Program-made: the position numbers and the translations under genes
In this document: piece after piece, positions 1 through 40,007 of the stretch
Layout of the letters: every line of letters begins with the position of its first letter
Position numbering within the stretch: position 1 is the first letter of the stretch
Notes under the pieces: generated by a model
Database searches by the model: none
Told to the model about the DNA's origin: nothing
What the model saw: the letters and a program-made list of their open reading frames with translations, nothing else
Assembly (NCBI GenBank): GCA_004794655.1
Contig: SMMW01000618.1
Location: 744,001 to 808,000 of the forward strand
Source: Marisa cornuarietis
Lineage: Eukaryota; Mollusca; Gastropoda; Architaenioglossa; Ampullariidae
Direction of reading: 5' to 3'
DNA length: 64,000 nucleotides

Positions 1-661
1 AGCTTGGCCATTCAACCAGTCCCAGAATCCTATATTGAGCTACCTCCCCACACACTGCCACTCACAAGCTGTCAAAGTTATTAAGTTATGTTTACCTCTG
101 TAACAGAGAGGAAAGTGCTATCGACAAGTGAAACATTCAGACAAAAAATAGCCATTAACACTTTTTAGAATGGTCGATTCTGCACCAAAATAAATAAATA
201 AATAAAAATAAAAACACAAGCAAAAAATAATATAACAAGAGAGTGGCACACGCATCTACTATGCTCGTGTGTTTTTTTTTTCTATCTAAGCGTCAGCAAC
301 GCCATCCATGAAGAACAAGTCCATTCTCGTTCAGTGCGCATGACAAGTGACGTGAAATGTGCGCCATGACAAGTGTGCGTTATTTAACGCCCTATCAACA
401 ATGTAGTAATAGCAATGTCCATCACGTGACCTTTCGTGATTAACAGTTTTCAATTTTAGTTCGGTTCATATGCTGTGGAAGGCTCTTCATAGAGCCTGGA
501 CCTAGTTAGAGAGGCACAGTCACATTGTCAGCTCTCGCCCCTCCCTCCTCCACTCCCCCCTCCAAAAAAAGAAAAAAAGAAAAAAGATACCAAAAACAAC
601 AGCTTCTTTGCTCATCTTCTTAGCATTATGCAACGTAAACACATAAAAAGAAAGAAGCAGC
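1..661. other. Gene-free flank downstream of the GPCR
   Basis: No coding region was recognised. The stretch contains an A-rich tract with (AATA)n near 190-215, a poly-T run near 272, and a C-rich then A-rich patch near 540-590. Confidence 0.5.
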
Positions 662-667
662 TTTAAT
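662..667 (-). promoter_or_regulatory. Possible poly(A) signal for the GPCR
   Basis: On the minus strand the hexamer ATTAAA lies about 200 bases past the stop codon. It is the commonest variant of the polyadenylation signal. No transcript supports it, and a short hexamer in AT-rich DNA can occur by chance. Confidence 0.3.
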
Positions 668-867
668 ACAGTACTAGAACCATCGTCTTTTCGCGCTTAT
701 GAGTCACTTTTCTTCTGAACAGAGGATTCTTGACGTCACCGAAGAAAGCGTCCTCTTCGTGTGTTGTGTTGACGGCGAGTTGGAAGTCTCCAAACTTAAG
801 ACCCACGAAAACAGGTGTGATGGGAGTATTGTCAAACTATCCGACTGACCATCCTAGGTCAAGGTCT

Positions 868-28039
<27,172 letters not shown>

Positions 28040-31000
28040 TGCAGCTGCTGGAGTATCGGCTTCACGTGTTGATGTTTAACCGTCACGTAAACCAGTCAAA
28101 CGCGGCGTCACGCTGTGGGACCTGTTTCCCTGGCCACGGAGGGTCCGGTCCTCCAAAGTGTGGTCTGTTTGACTTATTTTAACACTGTTGCTGCTCTAGG
28201 AGGACATGGGTGATCAATTCCAAGCTGTCAGTCCACACCACCCCATGAAGAAATCACACGCGGTCAACTGCACATCTGGCTCACGTGTCTTGTGCCGCTG
28301 AGATGTGGTCCCATACTCTGTGAAGAGTCGTGTCCAAGCCTTGTATCAGTAGCCAGCAAGTGGAGTGACCAATGACCAATATCGACAACACCTTATCTTA
28401 TTGTCGCGGCGAAGTCGCCCACCTTTCTCTCGTTCTGCATGTATTTTATACCTGTTTCTCAATAAAGAAGAGAGTTCGGATCTCCTATTGCATGTTGCTG
28501 CTTGCAGTGCTAGAGATCAGATCAGGTCTTTAGTTTGGTCAAGTATTCTCTTGTGCTCCCTTTTCACGTATCTAAATGTACCTACGGGTTTTGTAATAAG
28601 CTGTCTCGGTAGGACGAGCAAACACAGGAAGTGATAAAAGTATTAATGAGAACGAGCTGTTCCCTTGTGACAGACATCTCCAACAATGTAAGTGGCTTCA
28701 GTCCATTTCCGTCAAGCAAGTTTTCTAGAGAGTGTTACTGGAGTTCCTTGATAGCGCATGGTCAGTGTCCTAGAGAAAGACAAAATTTTGGTGAAAATTG
28801 AAATAGGTTCCCCGAAGAATGTCAGCAAGGCTTCTAGACAATGTTAAGCAAGATTCGTACAGTACCAAATGGAATGTGGTCTGATGTTCGTTACCAGTAA
28901 ACAATTTTTATTAAGCTTAAATTTTCTACTCTCTTAGATAACCATTCCAGTAACCTGATCTCTAGATTCTCTGCTCAAAATTCTTAAATCTGTGTCTCGT
29001 CTATCAGCGTTAATACTGAAAAATCTTTGACAGCCAACATACATTTCTTTTGGTGTGAACAGTTTGCTTCCCCCAGAAAGGCTCATAATAATTAAAAATG
29101 TGAACATCCAGTCTGAATGGTCAACTATAGCTTTGAAACTAAACGTTTCAGCGTCTGTCATGATAAATAGTCTTGCAGCCTTCGGTGTTTCTTGTTCACT
29201 TTAATTTAGCTTGTTGTCAATAGGATTGCTGCTGTTTGTAATTTGAGCATCATATATCAAAACATCGATGCCTCAACTCCTTAACGCTCACTGGGTAGAT
29301 ATATAAAGCACAAACGGTTTTTGTTAAATTATGCATAAAATTACTCATAAAGTTTATGGAATTTTCTCTGAAAGAGAAATTTACAAAACTTTTCTTTAAA
29401 GAGAAAGGAAAAAAAACATCAAATATAATAGTTTTTCAACTCAACTTTTATAACACCTGTGACTGTTATTATTAAAATATACAAATTTAAAAGTCAGTAC
29501 GTGCAATTTAATCGAGGAAGAACAAGTCTTGAAGGACGATATTTATTATTTCGACTCAAACGTCTTCATTAACCTGATTACAAATCCCTGCCCCAGATGA
29601 AAAAAAATTGCCAGAAATCTTTATCCCTGATTTCCTGCTTGACTGGTTAAAGTTTGACACTTTAGTGAAACACGTTAGCACAACGCTGCCTTAAATCACA
29701 TTAGTGTGCTATATTTATAAAATGTGCGCTTTTCTAGAAAAAAGTGTAATATTTCACCTCTGGCACGGTCCTTGTAGCGCCATAAATACTCAAGATTTGA
29801 CGGTCGAAATCGAAAGATCGATGAGAACTTCTTTCCTTTTTCACACGTGAAGGTGAGAGAAGGCCGAAAGTACACCGACAGGAATGAAGAAAGCGATTGT
29901 GAGGACAATTAAATCACTGCCATTCACAAGCTGCTTGGGTTTGTGCTTCTCACTCTTACAGCTCCTGTGGTTGTTTGGTCGTCGTTCTTCATGCGCCATG
30001 TCCCAAGGTTCTGAGGTCCAGACGAAGTAATCAGGGGAACACACATCTTCGCTTTACGAAGCAGAACGCCGGAAGGGATCGGTCGCAAATGAGGATTGAT
30101 TTTTCACCCCCAGATTTTTCATTCTTCGTGGAATCTCGCAACTGCGTGGAGCCGAGATGAGAGGAAGTGTCCTGCAACGTTTAACGCTCTAGGTTGCTGA
30201 GTCTCTCAGCTGCACCACTTTGAGGATCACCCGCGCAATACAATTGGATTGGACACTTTTTTTAATTGTGTCCGTTGTTACCAAACTCATGACTTCTTCA
30301 TGTTTTGTTGTTGTTATTATTATTGGTAGTGTGTTTGCTTGTGGTTGTTTTTTCTGTTATTGTTATACAGCAACTTTTTACAACAGAAAGGAGACTCAAA
30401 CATTCCCAAACTGTAGCATCTGTCATGAGAAAGAATTCAATCTTTTCCTTTAAAATAATCAAGCTTAGGAGAAAGAAAAATATCAACTGTACTTTTGAAA
30501 GCGTCCAGAAGTAGATTCTTATCTGGGTAAGCACCCTAGAAGTACGAAACGGTTACTATCTGCAGACATCTTGCTACTGCTTATACTGAGGCTTTCGCTA
30601 GGGTACCGTGTTCAGTCAGTACCCCGACTATTGTTAATATATACCGACGACTTCTTACAAAATGTGTCTCAAAAACTCCTGCAAAAACTACTCCCATATG
30701 TTCCTGCATGAACGGTTAAGAGCATTGAGAAAGGTTTACCAAGTTTCTAACACAGCTTCAGGAATGTTTTTCAATGAACCGCTGAGCTGGCTTGTTATTT
30801 TCAAATCTCTTGTGTCTGTTGAAGGATGGCACAGCTGCAGACCAGTGAAGTTGTCTTCTCTAAGACTGCTGACTGGTAACTTCTCTACCTGCTGGCTGCT
30901 TCTCTGGCGCACGTCTTTGTACAGCGTGAGGGCCTGTCCTCAGCACTTCTCTTGCCAATGCTCCGGGTGGAGCGGTCTTTTAGAAGTCATCGACTGGTGG

Positions 31001-31446
31001 CGCCTATACTCAAGCGCTGCAACAGGACCTATGAGGATCGTAACCGGGGTGTGCAGCAGCCTCACACGTCGGGGCTACAGCCACACTAGTAACTGTCGAT
31101 GCACGGGTAGAGACATGGCGTCGTTACTAGAAATGCTCCGAGCGCCGCACGTGTGGGGGAATTTATACGCCTCGCGCGCGCGTGCGAAGGAGAAAGTGGC
31201 TTCCGCCCTACAAGCGGTTTAAGACATGTCTACCTCAGCGCCCAGATGGTCAGATCTCTGGCTGGCTCGCTGTCCACAAGGGCTGCCATCAATTGCGCTG
31301 GCAGGTTTGCTTAGAGGGACGCGGGATGTGTCGAGAGGGGTGGGTGATGGTAAAATAATAGACGTACTTGTGATATATTGTGGTGCTGGGTGGGAGGGTC
31401 AATTAAGATCTCTCTTCGTTTCTTTCTTTTTTTTTTTGTTTTTCTT

Positions 31447-31466
31447 CACACACACACACTCCTGCT

Positions 31467-31503
<37 letters not shown>

Positions 31504-31507
31504 TGCT

Positions 31508-31551
<44 letters not shown>

Positions 31552-31554
31552 TCC
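31447..31554 (+). repeat. (CA)n array with internal CTCCTGCTA spacers
   Basis: Three CA runs are separated by ACTCCTGCTACAC and AAACACA. The CTCCTGCTAC spacer occurs twice and a third TTCCTGCTCAC follows, so it is a tandem unit of about 50 bases. Confidence 0.9.
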
Positions 31555-34500
31555 TGCTCACAAATAACAAGCAAACAAGCATAATAAAAGATAGCTTCAG
31601 TGAAATATAATCGTGGTGACAAACTTGCACATAGCCTATACCTGACAATGACTGTCTCTCCAGTTATATAACCATTTGAAACTTTTGATGCCCGGAGACA
31701 CGCCTTCAAACTGTTTACTTTATATGTAAGGCTGTTGTTAGAATTCGAGATGCAACAGTATTCTTCCCTTAGGAAAAAGCGAACTTAATTTCTGAAGCTC
31801 CAAGAAAAACACGTAAAGTGCATAATGGAATGTAGGAATGGATACAATGTCATGTCGTTTTCTGGGATGAAAATCTAAAAATACAGTTTGTGTCATAGCA
31901 CCTGCAGCTATGTATTCTATTTTTTAGAAAATCATCAGATCGATGATATTGATTTTCTTTCGTAAAGGATGTCCTCTTAGACGGGAAATCAATGTCTACA
32001 AATAACACCTACTATTTCTCTCTCTCTCTTCCTCCTCCCTCTAGAGCACCAAGGACAAATTGTTTAATCTCTGCACATTCCGCAATATTCTTTATTCCTA
32101 CAGCTGCGGTGAAATTATTATCCAGTTGTATCGAATGCTTTGGCCATTTTGATCAGCGCTGCAAGATGTGCTTCACATTATGAACACTGTTCGTAGTTCG
32201 ATTTGACCTATTACCTCTACGAGTTATCCTGAAAAAAAGATTCTATTACCGCTTTTTCACCTCAAAGCGAGTGCTGGCCGTTTCCATGGCTCTCATCGGA
32301 TCCACACGCCTGTGCATATTTGTCGTCTGCGTCGAAAGCTTTTTATTAAGACACAAAAGTCATTATGGAAAGGGAATTCGTTCTAGCCACTTCCGATTGT
32401 CCCTGGAGACTTTCAAAAGCGAGCAGCAAGTAAAGAAGAAATAAAACCCACTTGCCGTCTGTGTTTTACCAGACCACGCCGGCAGAAATCAGCTGTCTTC
32501 CATGAACTTTTGTCTCCTAACGGCTCTCCCAGCTGTGTCGCCGATAACTCTCTGGTCAGAAAAAAGCCGCTTAGCCCAGTTTTGCCCCATGTTCCGTCGG
32601 TCCCTGGAGGATGGAGGAAAATGAAATGTCGTTTTCTCCAAACTGCAGCAGACGTCATTGGGGTTTCCTGTTCTATTCGTTCACTTGGCACTTGCCATCT
32701 TGGCGCCTCTCCTAACTCGTCGCCTTCCTCCATGTCATAATCTTGGGCTGCTGGTGGCGCCATCCACGCGAGGCCCTTCCGGTTTTTTCTCCTACACTCA
32801 ATCTCCTACACTGAATCACACGTTCACGTCTTTGATCTCTCGTGGTTTCATTTCTGCGCTCAAGTGTTATGAGTGGTCAGCTTGCACTTCCATCAAACTG
32901 GTGAATTATTTTCACCGCTCAGACCGTCCAGCTCATTAAGTAGATGGTACAGTTACTCGCTGTATCACAGTATAACTAATCGGCCTTCTCCATACTAGTA
33001 TAGGATTATCATTAATCATACAACACCTCATTAGAGGAGAGGGGAAAAAACAAACGACCCTTCGAAACAATTTGTCTCCTGTCACCACACAAGAGAACCA
33101 GCACAGCTACAATGGATTCTGCACACACACACACAGTCGACGGATTTGTGTTTGCCTGATAATATTCTCCACCATTACCAAAAAGGATCTTACACCATTT
33201 GTTTTCAGAATCAAACTAATTATTCCTTTTCAATTATCCAGTTTTCAATTCCTTACCCTCCGCTTCTTTCGTTCACTCACAAAATTCATTCCGTGGCTAC
33301 CTCTTATTGGTGTCGGCATCCACAACCTCTTGCCGAGACATTCGTCCTTCCTTGTTCCAGGCAAGTTCTGTATGAAACATAAACCATGTCTACCAACAGA
33401 GCTTGACGCTTATTCTACTTAATTTTTTATTATACGGTGCGACACGCCGAATAAAACTCACTCTAAGAGGGAAAAAATATCAAAGTCTTGCTTTGCTTAG
33501 GCTGTGAATTTTTTGCACTTCGCTTTATCTTTCTAATTTCTGTGGCCGAAGCGATGGAGATTTTGCTATTCCGTGCGTGATTTTGTGTGTCCATATTGAT
33601 GATTCCAAGCCTGTCTCTGTGTGCTGTAATATGCTCTACCGCGGCTTTTGTAATATTTTGCTTTGATTTTTCTAAAGTTCTTACATGTACTGCTGTTAGA
33701 TTCATTTTTAGCATACAGTAAAAGCCGTGTGTTATATTTTAATGTATCTATTACTCTCATCAAAACCCTTTTTCTGTGGTTAAACCAGTGATATTTGAGC
33801 TGATCATAGTCAGCGTCAAAGTTTTTTTCACCTGTAAAGTACCAAACCCCCGACTTTAATGTGAAATATGAATTCAATAAACTTGCTTATCGAGGTTGCC
33901 TCCATTATATAAAAACCCGTGTTTGTCGTCAGTCTCTTTTTTGAAGAGCTGATGAATAGAAAATTTTACTCAGTGATAGCAACCTCGTCTCTGATCTTCT
34001 GATGCTGTTATCTCTGATAATTATTCCAGACCTAGTCGGTGTTTTCCCCCCTGTTAAAATATTAAAGTTTGGATTATACGCAGGCGCATCCACGATCATT
34101 GAACCTCATACAAATGTTTCGGCCGAGGAAAAGTGAGGATTCTATAGAAGAATAGTAATGAAGTTTTTCATCAGATTAATAACTGAGTTCTTCACATTAA
34201 CGTATTTATGTCCATTGACAGAATATTATAAATTGGCAGAATACTAATCAGCTTCTTTGGCAGGAACGTATTAAAATCGTTTGCAGAATGGTAATGGCAG
34301 GAAAAGACTGCTGTGAATTGAAAGAGTGTTAATGTCCTCTTTGGTTATTGTACAAAAAACCCTTGGTAAAGTGATAATAATGTCCCTTCGTAGCATTGTA
34401 AGGTCTTTTGGTATTATTATATTAAGTCTTTTGATGCGACAGTAATAATTACAATTTGCAGAATTGTACTGAAGTCCTTTGGAAAATGGTAATATTGTCT

Positions 34501-35179
34501 TAAAGTAGAATAATGAATGTTTTGGCATAACAGTAATAATACATATATATATATATATTTAAAGATTTGTGTCTTTCGACAATATTGATAAAGTTCTTTA
34601 GTTCTTTGTAAAGTTCTTTCTTTTACTTTTTGAGAAAAGAATTCGGTTCCTTAATTTAGATGGCAACATCATGGTGAAGGGAGAAAGAGACTGGCATAAC
34701 TGACGGGCAAACATAAACAAGATCACGTAACAACAATAAAAATACCAATATTATTTCTGAAATCCAATTTTATTAGAGGATGCATGCTCAGATCTTTTTA
34801 AGATGAGAAAAAATGTAAAAAGATTAACTGATGGTCCCCTTGGCGCAAATCTGTCTGCAGGTAACCTAGATATAACAATAGACCGGAAGCAAATCGTGGC
34901 TCTCTTGGAGCAAACAGACGAATAGAGGTCACAATACCACTTATAGATAGCAATATACCAGAAGTGAGTTGTAGTCCTTTAAAGGCTGATTTTAACCGAA
35001 CAAATACGTAGAATATTTGACCAGCTTGACCGAGCATTAAAATCGCCGTCGTGTGAACACTATCAAATCTGCTTAAATGTCTGTCCATAAGTTCACAAGC
35101 ACCGAGAGTTCAGCTGACAACTAAAGTCTAGTGGGTAAGACAAGATATCGCTTATATTCCAAATTCTTCAATATTAGTG

Positions 35180-35540
35180 TCGCTACTATGACAAGCAACA
35201 TTTGGAACACTAGTGACACTAGAAATACACTAACGACACTAGAAATACAATAGCAACACGAGGAGAACAAAGAAAACACTGCTAACTCTACCACTACCAC
35301 TGGCAACACAAGAACAAGATACACTACCAGCACAAGAATCAATTGCAACACACAAACACTAGCAACACAGTAAACAATATCAATGTCAGAAATATTATCA
35401 ACGCAATAAACACAAGCAGCACTAACAACGCGAACAGGACAAGAAACATTAGCAGCATAAATATTAGCAACACAAGACACGTTAACAGCGCAACAAACAC
35501 GAGCAGCACAAGAACCATTAGGAACTAAATAAGAAGCACT
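35180..35540 (+). repeat. Degenerate AGCAACACAAGAAACA array
   Basis: Loosely repeated words such as AGCAACACA, CACTAGCAACAC and ACAAGAAACATTAGCAGCA fill the region. A 159-codon minus-strand frame rich in Val, Leu and Cys is a product of this composition. Confidence 0.7.
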
Positions 35541-35827
35541 AGAGTCACTAGTAGCACAAGAAACATGAAGCTGTCTCGCAGGTGTAATCTCCATAAACAA
35601 ATGTGGACCCTCTGGAGAGACCGATCTATAAATCTCTTCTAAATTTCTCTGAAATAATTGACAATGATCCCACTGAGTGAAGATATTTTATCGATGTAAA
35701 TGGTATTATCGTAACTTTTGGGAGTGAAGAATAATGAGCAGAATAAATTATCAGGTTGAAGTACCTGCATTATCCATTTTTAAATTGATGGGGTTTTTTC
35801 CCAGGTTTCATAACAACATTGAACCGT

Positions 35828-35985
35828 AGCAACTGCAAGCAACATAAGAAGCACTAAAGGGGTTTGCTCCACAAGAAACATTAACAACAAAAGCATCACA
35901 CGAGACACTAGCAACAACTCGTTACAAGCAGCACTAGTGACACTAGAAACACAAACAAAACTACAGACACAAGATATGTTAGCGC
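35828..35985 (+). repeat. Second part of the AGCAACACAAGA array
   Basis: The same words as at 35180-35540 appear again (CACAAGAAACATTAACAACA, CACTAGCAACAA, GTGACACTAGAAACACAA). About 290 bases of unrelated sequence separate the two. Confidence 0.65.
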
Positions 35986-36995
35986 AAGAAATTCTAGCAG
36001 GAAGACGGAGCACTGCCAAATACTTGCTGGCCATGCCGGGTCTCAAATTTCCTGAGAGCAGGGTTATGCCTTCTAAGGCAAAGGTCATGCCTTCTGATGA
36101 TTAACACCAAACGACGTCACCCCCCTCCCCTCTAACAGCAGGAGATTGAATGTTTCCAGCGAGGGTGTCGCATAATCCGAGGGGTTATTCCTTCTTGTTG
36201 ACACGCAATTTGCGGATAAAGAGGCTAACACTAAAGCAGTTCACGTCCTTTCCCCTCTAACCACCCTCAGGAGGGTGCGGATCTAGGTTTCCACGTGCAT
36301 CAGTATCCGCGCGAGCCTGTGACAGTGTTTCAGCTTGACATGTCGTGACTCTTCGTGCGTGTCCTTCGTTTGAGGTCTTCTGCCCACCCGACCCCTTTCC
36401 CTTCAACATCCACACCACCCTTTGAGGTGCCCAAGCTGACCGCGTGTGGTATCTCGCAATCCGCGGTTCAGGTTGCGGGACTTTTTTTTTGTTCATTACG
36501 TTGCCGTGACGGGGTTATCCGTGCAGAGAAAGTTTCCAAGAGCGCACGCTTGTTAGGAATTTTTCTGGGTTTTTTCCCCGATTGCAGCCCCCCTCCCCCC
36601 ACATTTACTTTTTTCTTCGTTTGGCTTCTCTTTTATTTGATCCTGTTAAACCTTCGCAGTTTGAAGTAGTCCACAATGTTCAGGTCTTGACAGTAAAATT
36701 ACCCACAATTTGTAACTGTAATGTTCTCCCGATTCCATGATATTCAGTCCGTGTATTACAAAGCACACTTGGAATGTTGTTGTGTGATTAGGAATGTTGC
36801 ACTTTTGAAAAAACGAAGAGTTGTGTGTTTATTTCTTGCTACTCCTCCAGGAGCATAGGCCCGCACCAACACTCAGCTGGCCTCGTCTGGTTCCAGCATC
36901 CACGAAGAGGTAAGTGGCTTCTATTCTTGTTTGTAGTAATAAATAAAATCATGTTTCTTGTTAGCTATTCTAACAGCAAAAGATCTACTTCTGTT

Positions 36996-37006
36996 TGGCT
37001 GTGCTA
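36996..37006 (+). repeat. Candidate target-site duplication, 5' copy
   Basis: TGGCTGTGCTA matches 39995-40005 exactly and immediately flanks the retroelement body. Confidence 0.6.
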
Positions 37007-38486
37007 GACCAAGACCAAGACCAAGACTGAAACCAAAACAGAAATCAAACTAAGAGAAGGAACAACCATTGGCACGTGGAACGTACGCACGTTATACCAG
37101 TGCGGAAAAGTGCACCAACTCACACACGAGCTGAAACGGTATCAGTGGGACATTGTGGGACTGGCGGAGGTCAGATGGACAGGATTTGGGGAAACAGTGA
37201 CGGAAGACGGCCACAGACTGTGGTACAGTGGGGAGGACACCAGGCATGAGTACGGCGTGGGCTTCCTTGTGCACAGGAAGGTGGCCGCGGCCGTCATCAG
37301 CTGTACACCCGTATCCAGCCGGCTGATCTCCATTCGTGTCTCAGCCAAGCCTCATAATGTCACCATTGTCCAAGTATACGCTCCAACTTCCACACATGGA
37401 GACGACGAAGTGGAAGAATTCTACCAACAACTGGACAAGATTGTGAAGGCAGTTCCAAAAAAGGACATCCTGGTTGTGCTCGGAGACTGGAACGCCAAGG
37501 TCGGACCAGACGCCTACCAGCAATGGGCAGGAACGGTGGGGAAATTTGGCCTTGGTGAAACCAACGACAGGGGCATCAGACTCCTAGAGTTCGCACAGAG
37601 CCAGAGACTCACCTTAGCCAACACCTTGTATCCCCACAAGAAATCAAGGACGGCCACCTGGCACTCACCAGACGGACTGGTCCATAATCAGATCGACTAC
37701 ATCCTACTGCCGAGACGCTTCAAATCCAGCATCAACAGGGCCAAGACAAGGACGTACCCAGGCGCTGACATAGGCAGCGACCATGACCTTGTTCTAACAA
37801 ACCTGAAGCTGAGGCTGAAAGCGAAGCGACTCTCAAACACTCCCCGAATTCGCTTTGATTTGGAGAAGCTGCAAGACCCAAAGGTTGCAGAAGTCTTCAA
37901 GGCCACGGTTGGCGGAAAATTTGGCGCACTGAACCTGGTGGACTGTGATGTAGACACCCTCTCTGGAAACATCAAAGAGGTGCTACTGTCGACAGCCCAA
38001 GAGGTTCTAGGGCGACATAGAAACAAGAAACAGCCATGGGTCACGAACGACATACTAGACCTCTGTGACCAAAGGAGGGCCTTGAAGAGAGAAAAGAAAA
38101 GCAAACCAGAAGCAGCAACCAAATACAAAGAAGTGAATTGTGCCATTAAGAAAGGGATGAAGGCAGCTAGGGAGAGCTGGATCGAGAAGCAGTGCCAGGA
38201 CATAGAGGTTGGAATGGCACGAGGTGACAGCAAAAAGGCCTACCAACTTCTAAAGACCCTCACTAAGACAGACCAGCAAAAGATCTCAGTCATCGAAGAC
38301 AGCAATGGTCACCTTCTCACAGAAGGCAATGCTGTACTCAACCGATGGACAGAATACTGCAAGGACCTGTACAATTACCAGCTGAAGACCGACGCCAACA
38401 TTCTCCAAAACAACCAGACTAGAGACAGTGAACCTGCAGACATACCAGTCCTACGGGAAGAGGTTGAAAGACTGTACATAGTCTGA
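37007..38486 (+). CDS. Retrotransposon AP-like endonuclease and linker
   Basis: The frame is open from the element start, directly after a stop at 37005-37007, to a stop at 38484. No ATG precedes the domain. Exonuclease-endonuclease-phosphatase motifs appear in order: GTWNVRTL (near 37071, catalytic Asn), LAEVRWTG (near 37160, Glu), VYAPT (near 37376), LGDWNAKVG (near 37480, Asp and Asn), QIDYILL (near 37688) and GSDHDLV (near 37772, Asp-His). This enzyme nicks genomic DNA to prime reverse transcription. All expected catalytic residues are present. A basic linker (about 37800-38460) leads toward the reverse transcriptase. The frame is lost at EEVERL, where the downstream domain continues in another frame. 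Confidence 0.85.
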
Positions 38487-39994
38487 AGGGAGGAAAGTCA
38501 CCAGGCGTTGATAATGTACCAGCTGAGCTGCTCAAGCAGGGTGGGGAAGCAACTACAAAAGCCCTAACTGTCCTGTGCCAAAGAGTCTGGGAGCGCAAGG
38601 AATGGCCCAGAGAATGGACGCAGTCACTAATCATTCCCCTCCCAAAGAAAGGAAACAGCAAACAGTGTCAGAACTACAGAACAATAAGCCTTATCAGTCA
38701 CCCAAGCAAAGTCATGCTGAAGATCATACAGAACCGCATCAGAACCACAGCAGAAGAGCTGCTAGCAGAAGAACAGGCTGGCTTCAGACCACGTAGAAGC
38801 ACAGTTGAGCAGATCTTCAACTGTCGTCTTCTTATAGAAAAGCATCTGCAGCATCAGCGGGACCTTTACCACAACTTCATTGACTTTAAGAAGGCATTTG
38901 ACAGAGTCTGGCACGAGGGGCTATGGCATGTGATGCGGAAATTCAACATTGAAGAAGGGCTTGTCCAAGTCGTTGAAGCGTTGTATAACAGCTCAACGAG
39001 TACAGTTTTGCTTAACAACCAAATAGGAGCTTACTTTCGTACCACAGTAGGGGTACGTCAAGGATGTCCCCTATCACCCGTGTTGTTTAATATATTCTTG
39101 GAGAACATCATGCTTGAAGCTCTTCATGACCACCATACCTCCATTTCAATCGGTGGAAGACCAATCTGCAACCTACGCTTTGCAGATGATATAGATCTGT
39201 TAGCAGGTACAAACAAGGAACTGCAAGACCTCACCAACAGACTGACAGACAGCTCAAACGCATATGGAATGGAGACCAGCACAGAAAAGAGCAAAGTTAT
39301 GATCAATGGCAACGGCAAAGCAGAGATCTATATGAACGGGGTACAGCTCGAAGAGGTAAGCAGCTTCAAGTACTTGGGAGCCACTCTCTCCAAGGACGGC
39401 AGCTCCACGCAAGATATCCGCATCAGGATCGCAACAGAAACAGCAGCAATGGCTAGGCTAGATAGGATCTGGCATAGCCACAAGATAAGGTTCACTACCA
39501 AGTACAGGCTATACAAATCCCTGGTAGTGCCGATCCTGCTCTACGGATGCGACACGTGGACTCTACTCGCCGAAACAGAAAGGAGAATCCAGGCATTCGA
39601 GCACAAGTGTCTGAGGAGGCTGCTCCGGATCTCATACAAAGAACACAAAACCAACGACTTTGTAAGAAACAAGATTGCCACACTGGTAGGACACCAGGAA
39701 CCTCTACTATCAACAGTCAAGCGACGTAAGCTGGTCTTCTTTGGCCATGTAACCCGGCACGACACCTTGTCGAAGACTATCCTTCAAGGCACCTTGGAGG
39801 GTAGCCGACGCCGAGGTGGTCAGAGAAAGAACTGGCTTACGAACGTCAAACACTGGACTGGTCGTCCTGTACAGGACCTGCTGACTATTGCCCAAAATAG
39901 GCAAGAGTGGCGGGCCCTATCAGCTGCCGCGTCTATCCATGTGCTCCCCCCAACGCCAGGTGCCAGGCAAGGGACGACTGACCGACTGACTGAC
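37007..39994 (+). mobile_element. RTE-like non-LTR retrotransposon, nearly intact
   Basis: The element carries an AP-type endonuclease and a reverse transcriptase in one long frame broken by a single frameshift. It has almost no 3' UTR and ends in a GACT-type simple repeat (CGACTGACCGACTGACTGAC), as RTE-clade elements often do. Identical 11-base words flank it. The body starts at GACCAAGACCAAG with no start codon, so it is probably slightly 5' truncated. If the CCAGGAGCATAGG stretch near 36850 is its 5' UTR, the flanking words would be chance. The clade call is from the domain layout and sequence style, not from a search. Confidence 0.85.
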
Positions 39995-40007
39995 TGGCTG
40001 TGCTAAC
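38468..40007 (+). CDS. Retrotransposon reverse transcriptase (frameshifted from endonuclease)
   Basis: The frame opens after a TGA at 38465-38467 and runs to TAA just past the element. It shows LKGGKSPGVDNVPAELL, PLPKKGN, YRTISL, EEQAGFRP, FIDFKKAFDRVWHEGLW (motif A), GVRQGCPLSPVLFNIF (motif B), LRFADDIDLLAG (catalytic FADD, near 39175), KSKVMING and FKYLGATLSKDG. The C-terminal part has PILLYGCDTW, FEHKCLRRLLRISY, GHVTRHD and GSRRRGGQRKNW. All catalytic residues are intact. The join to the endonuclease needs one base restored between 38465 and 38486. The last codons lie in the tail and the flank. Confidence 0.88.
39995..40005 (+). repeat. Candidate target-site duplication, 3' copy
   Basis: TGGCTGTGCTA is identical to 36996-37006. 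The bases outside the match differ (T and G against C and A), as expected at the ends of a duplication. Confidence 0.6.

Larger units (their letters stand above)
28040..36995. other. Upstream intergenic region without recognisable gene
   Basis: This region lies upstream of the GPCR start and may hold its promoter and 5' UTR, but no element can be pointed to. A 186-codon ATG-started frame at 30662-31222 is unrecognised. (CA)n tracts and AACA-rich arrays are listed separately; (TA)n lies at 34544-34558. Near 36846-36910 a stretch beginning CTCCAGGAGCATAGGCCCGC may be repeat-derived, possibly 5' sequence of the retroelement that follows. Confidence 0.5.

Noticed and set aside
32413..32763. 116-codon minus-strand frame
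   Set aside because: No motif, splice partner or family was recognised. The length is within what chance gives over 64 kb and six frames.
35121..35600. 159-codon minus-strand Val/Leu-rich frame resembling a membrane protein
   Set aside because: The hydrophobicity comes from the degenerate AACA-rich repeat on the plus strand. There is no start context and no family motif.
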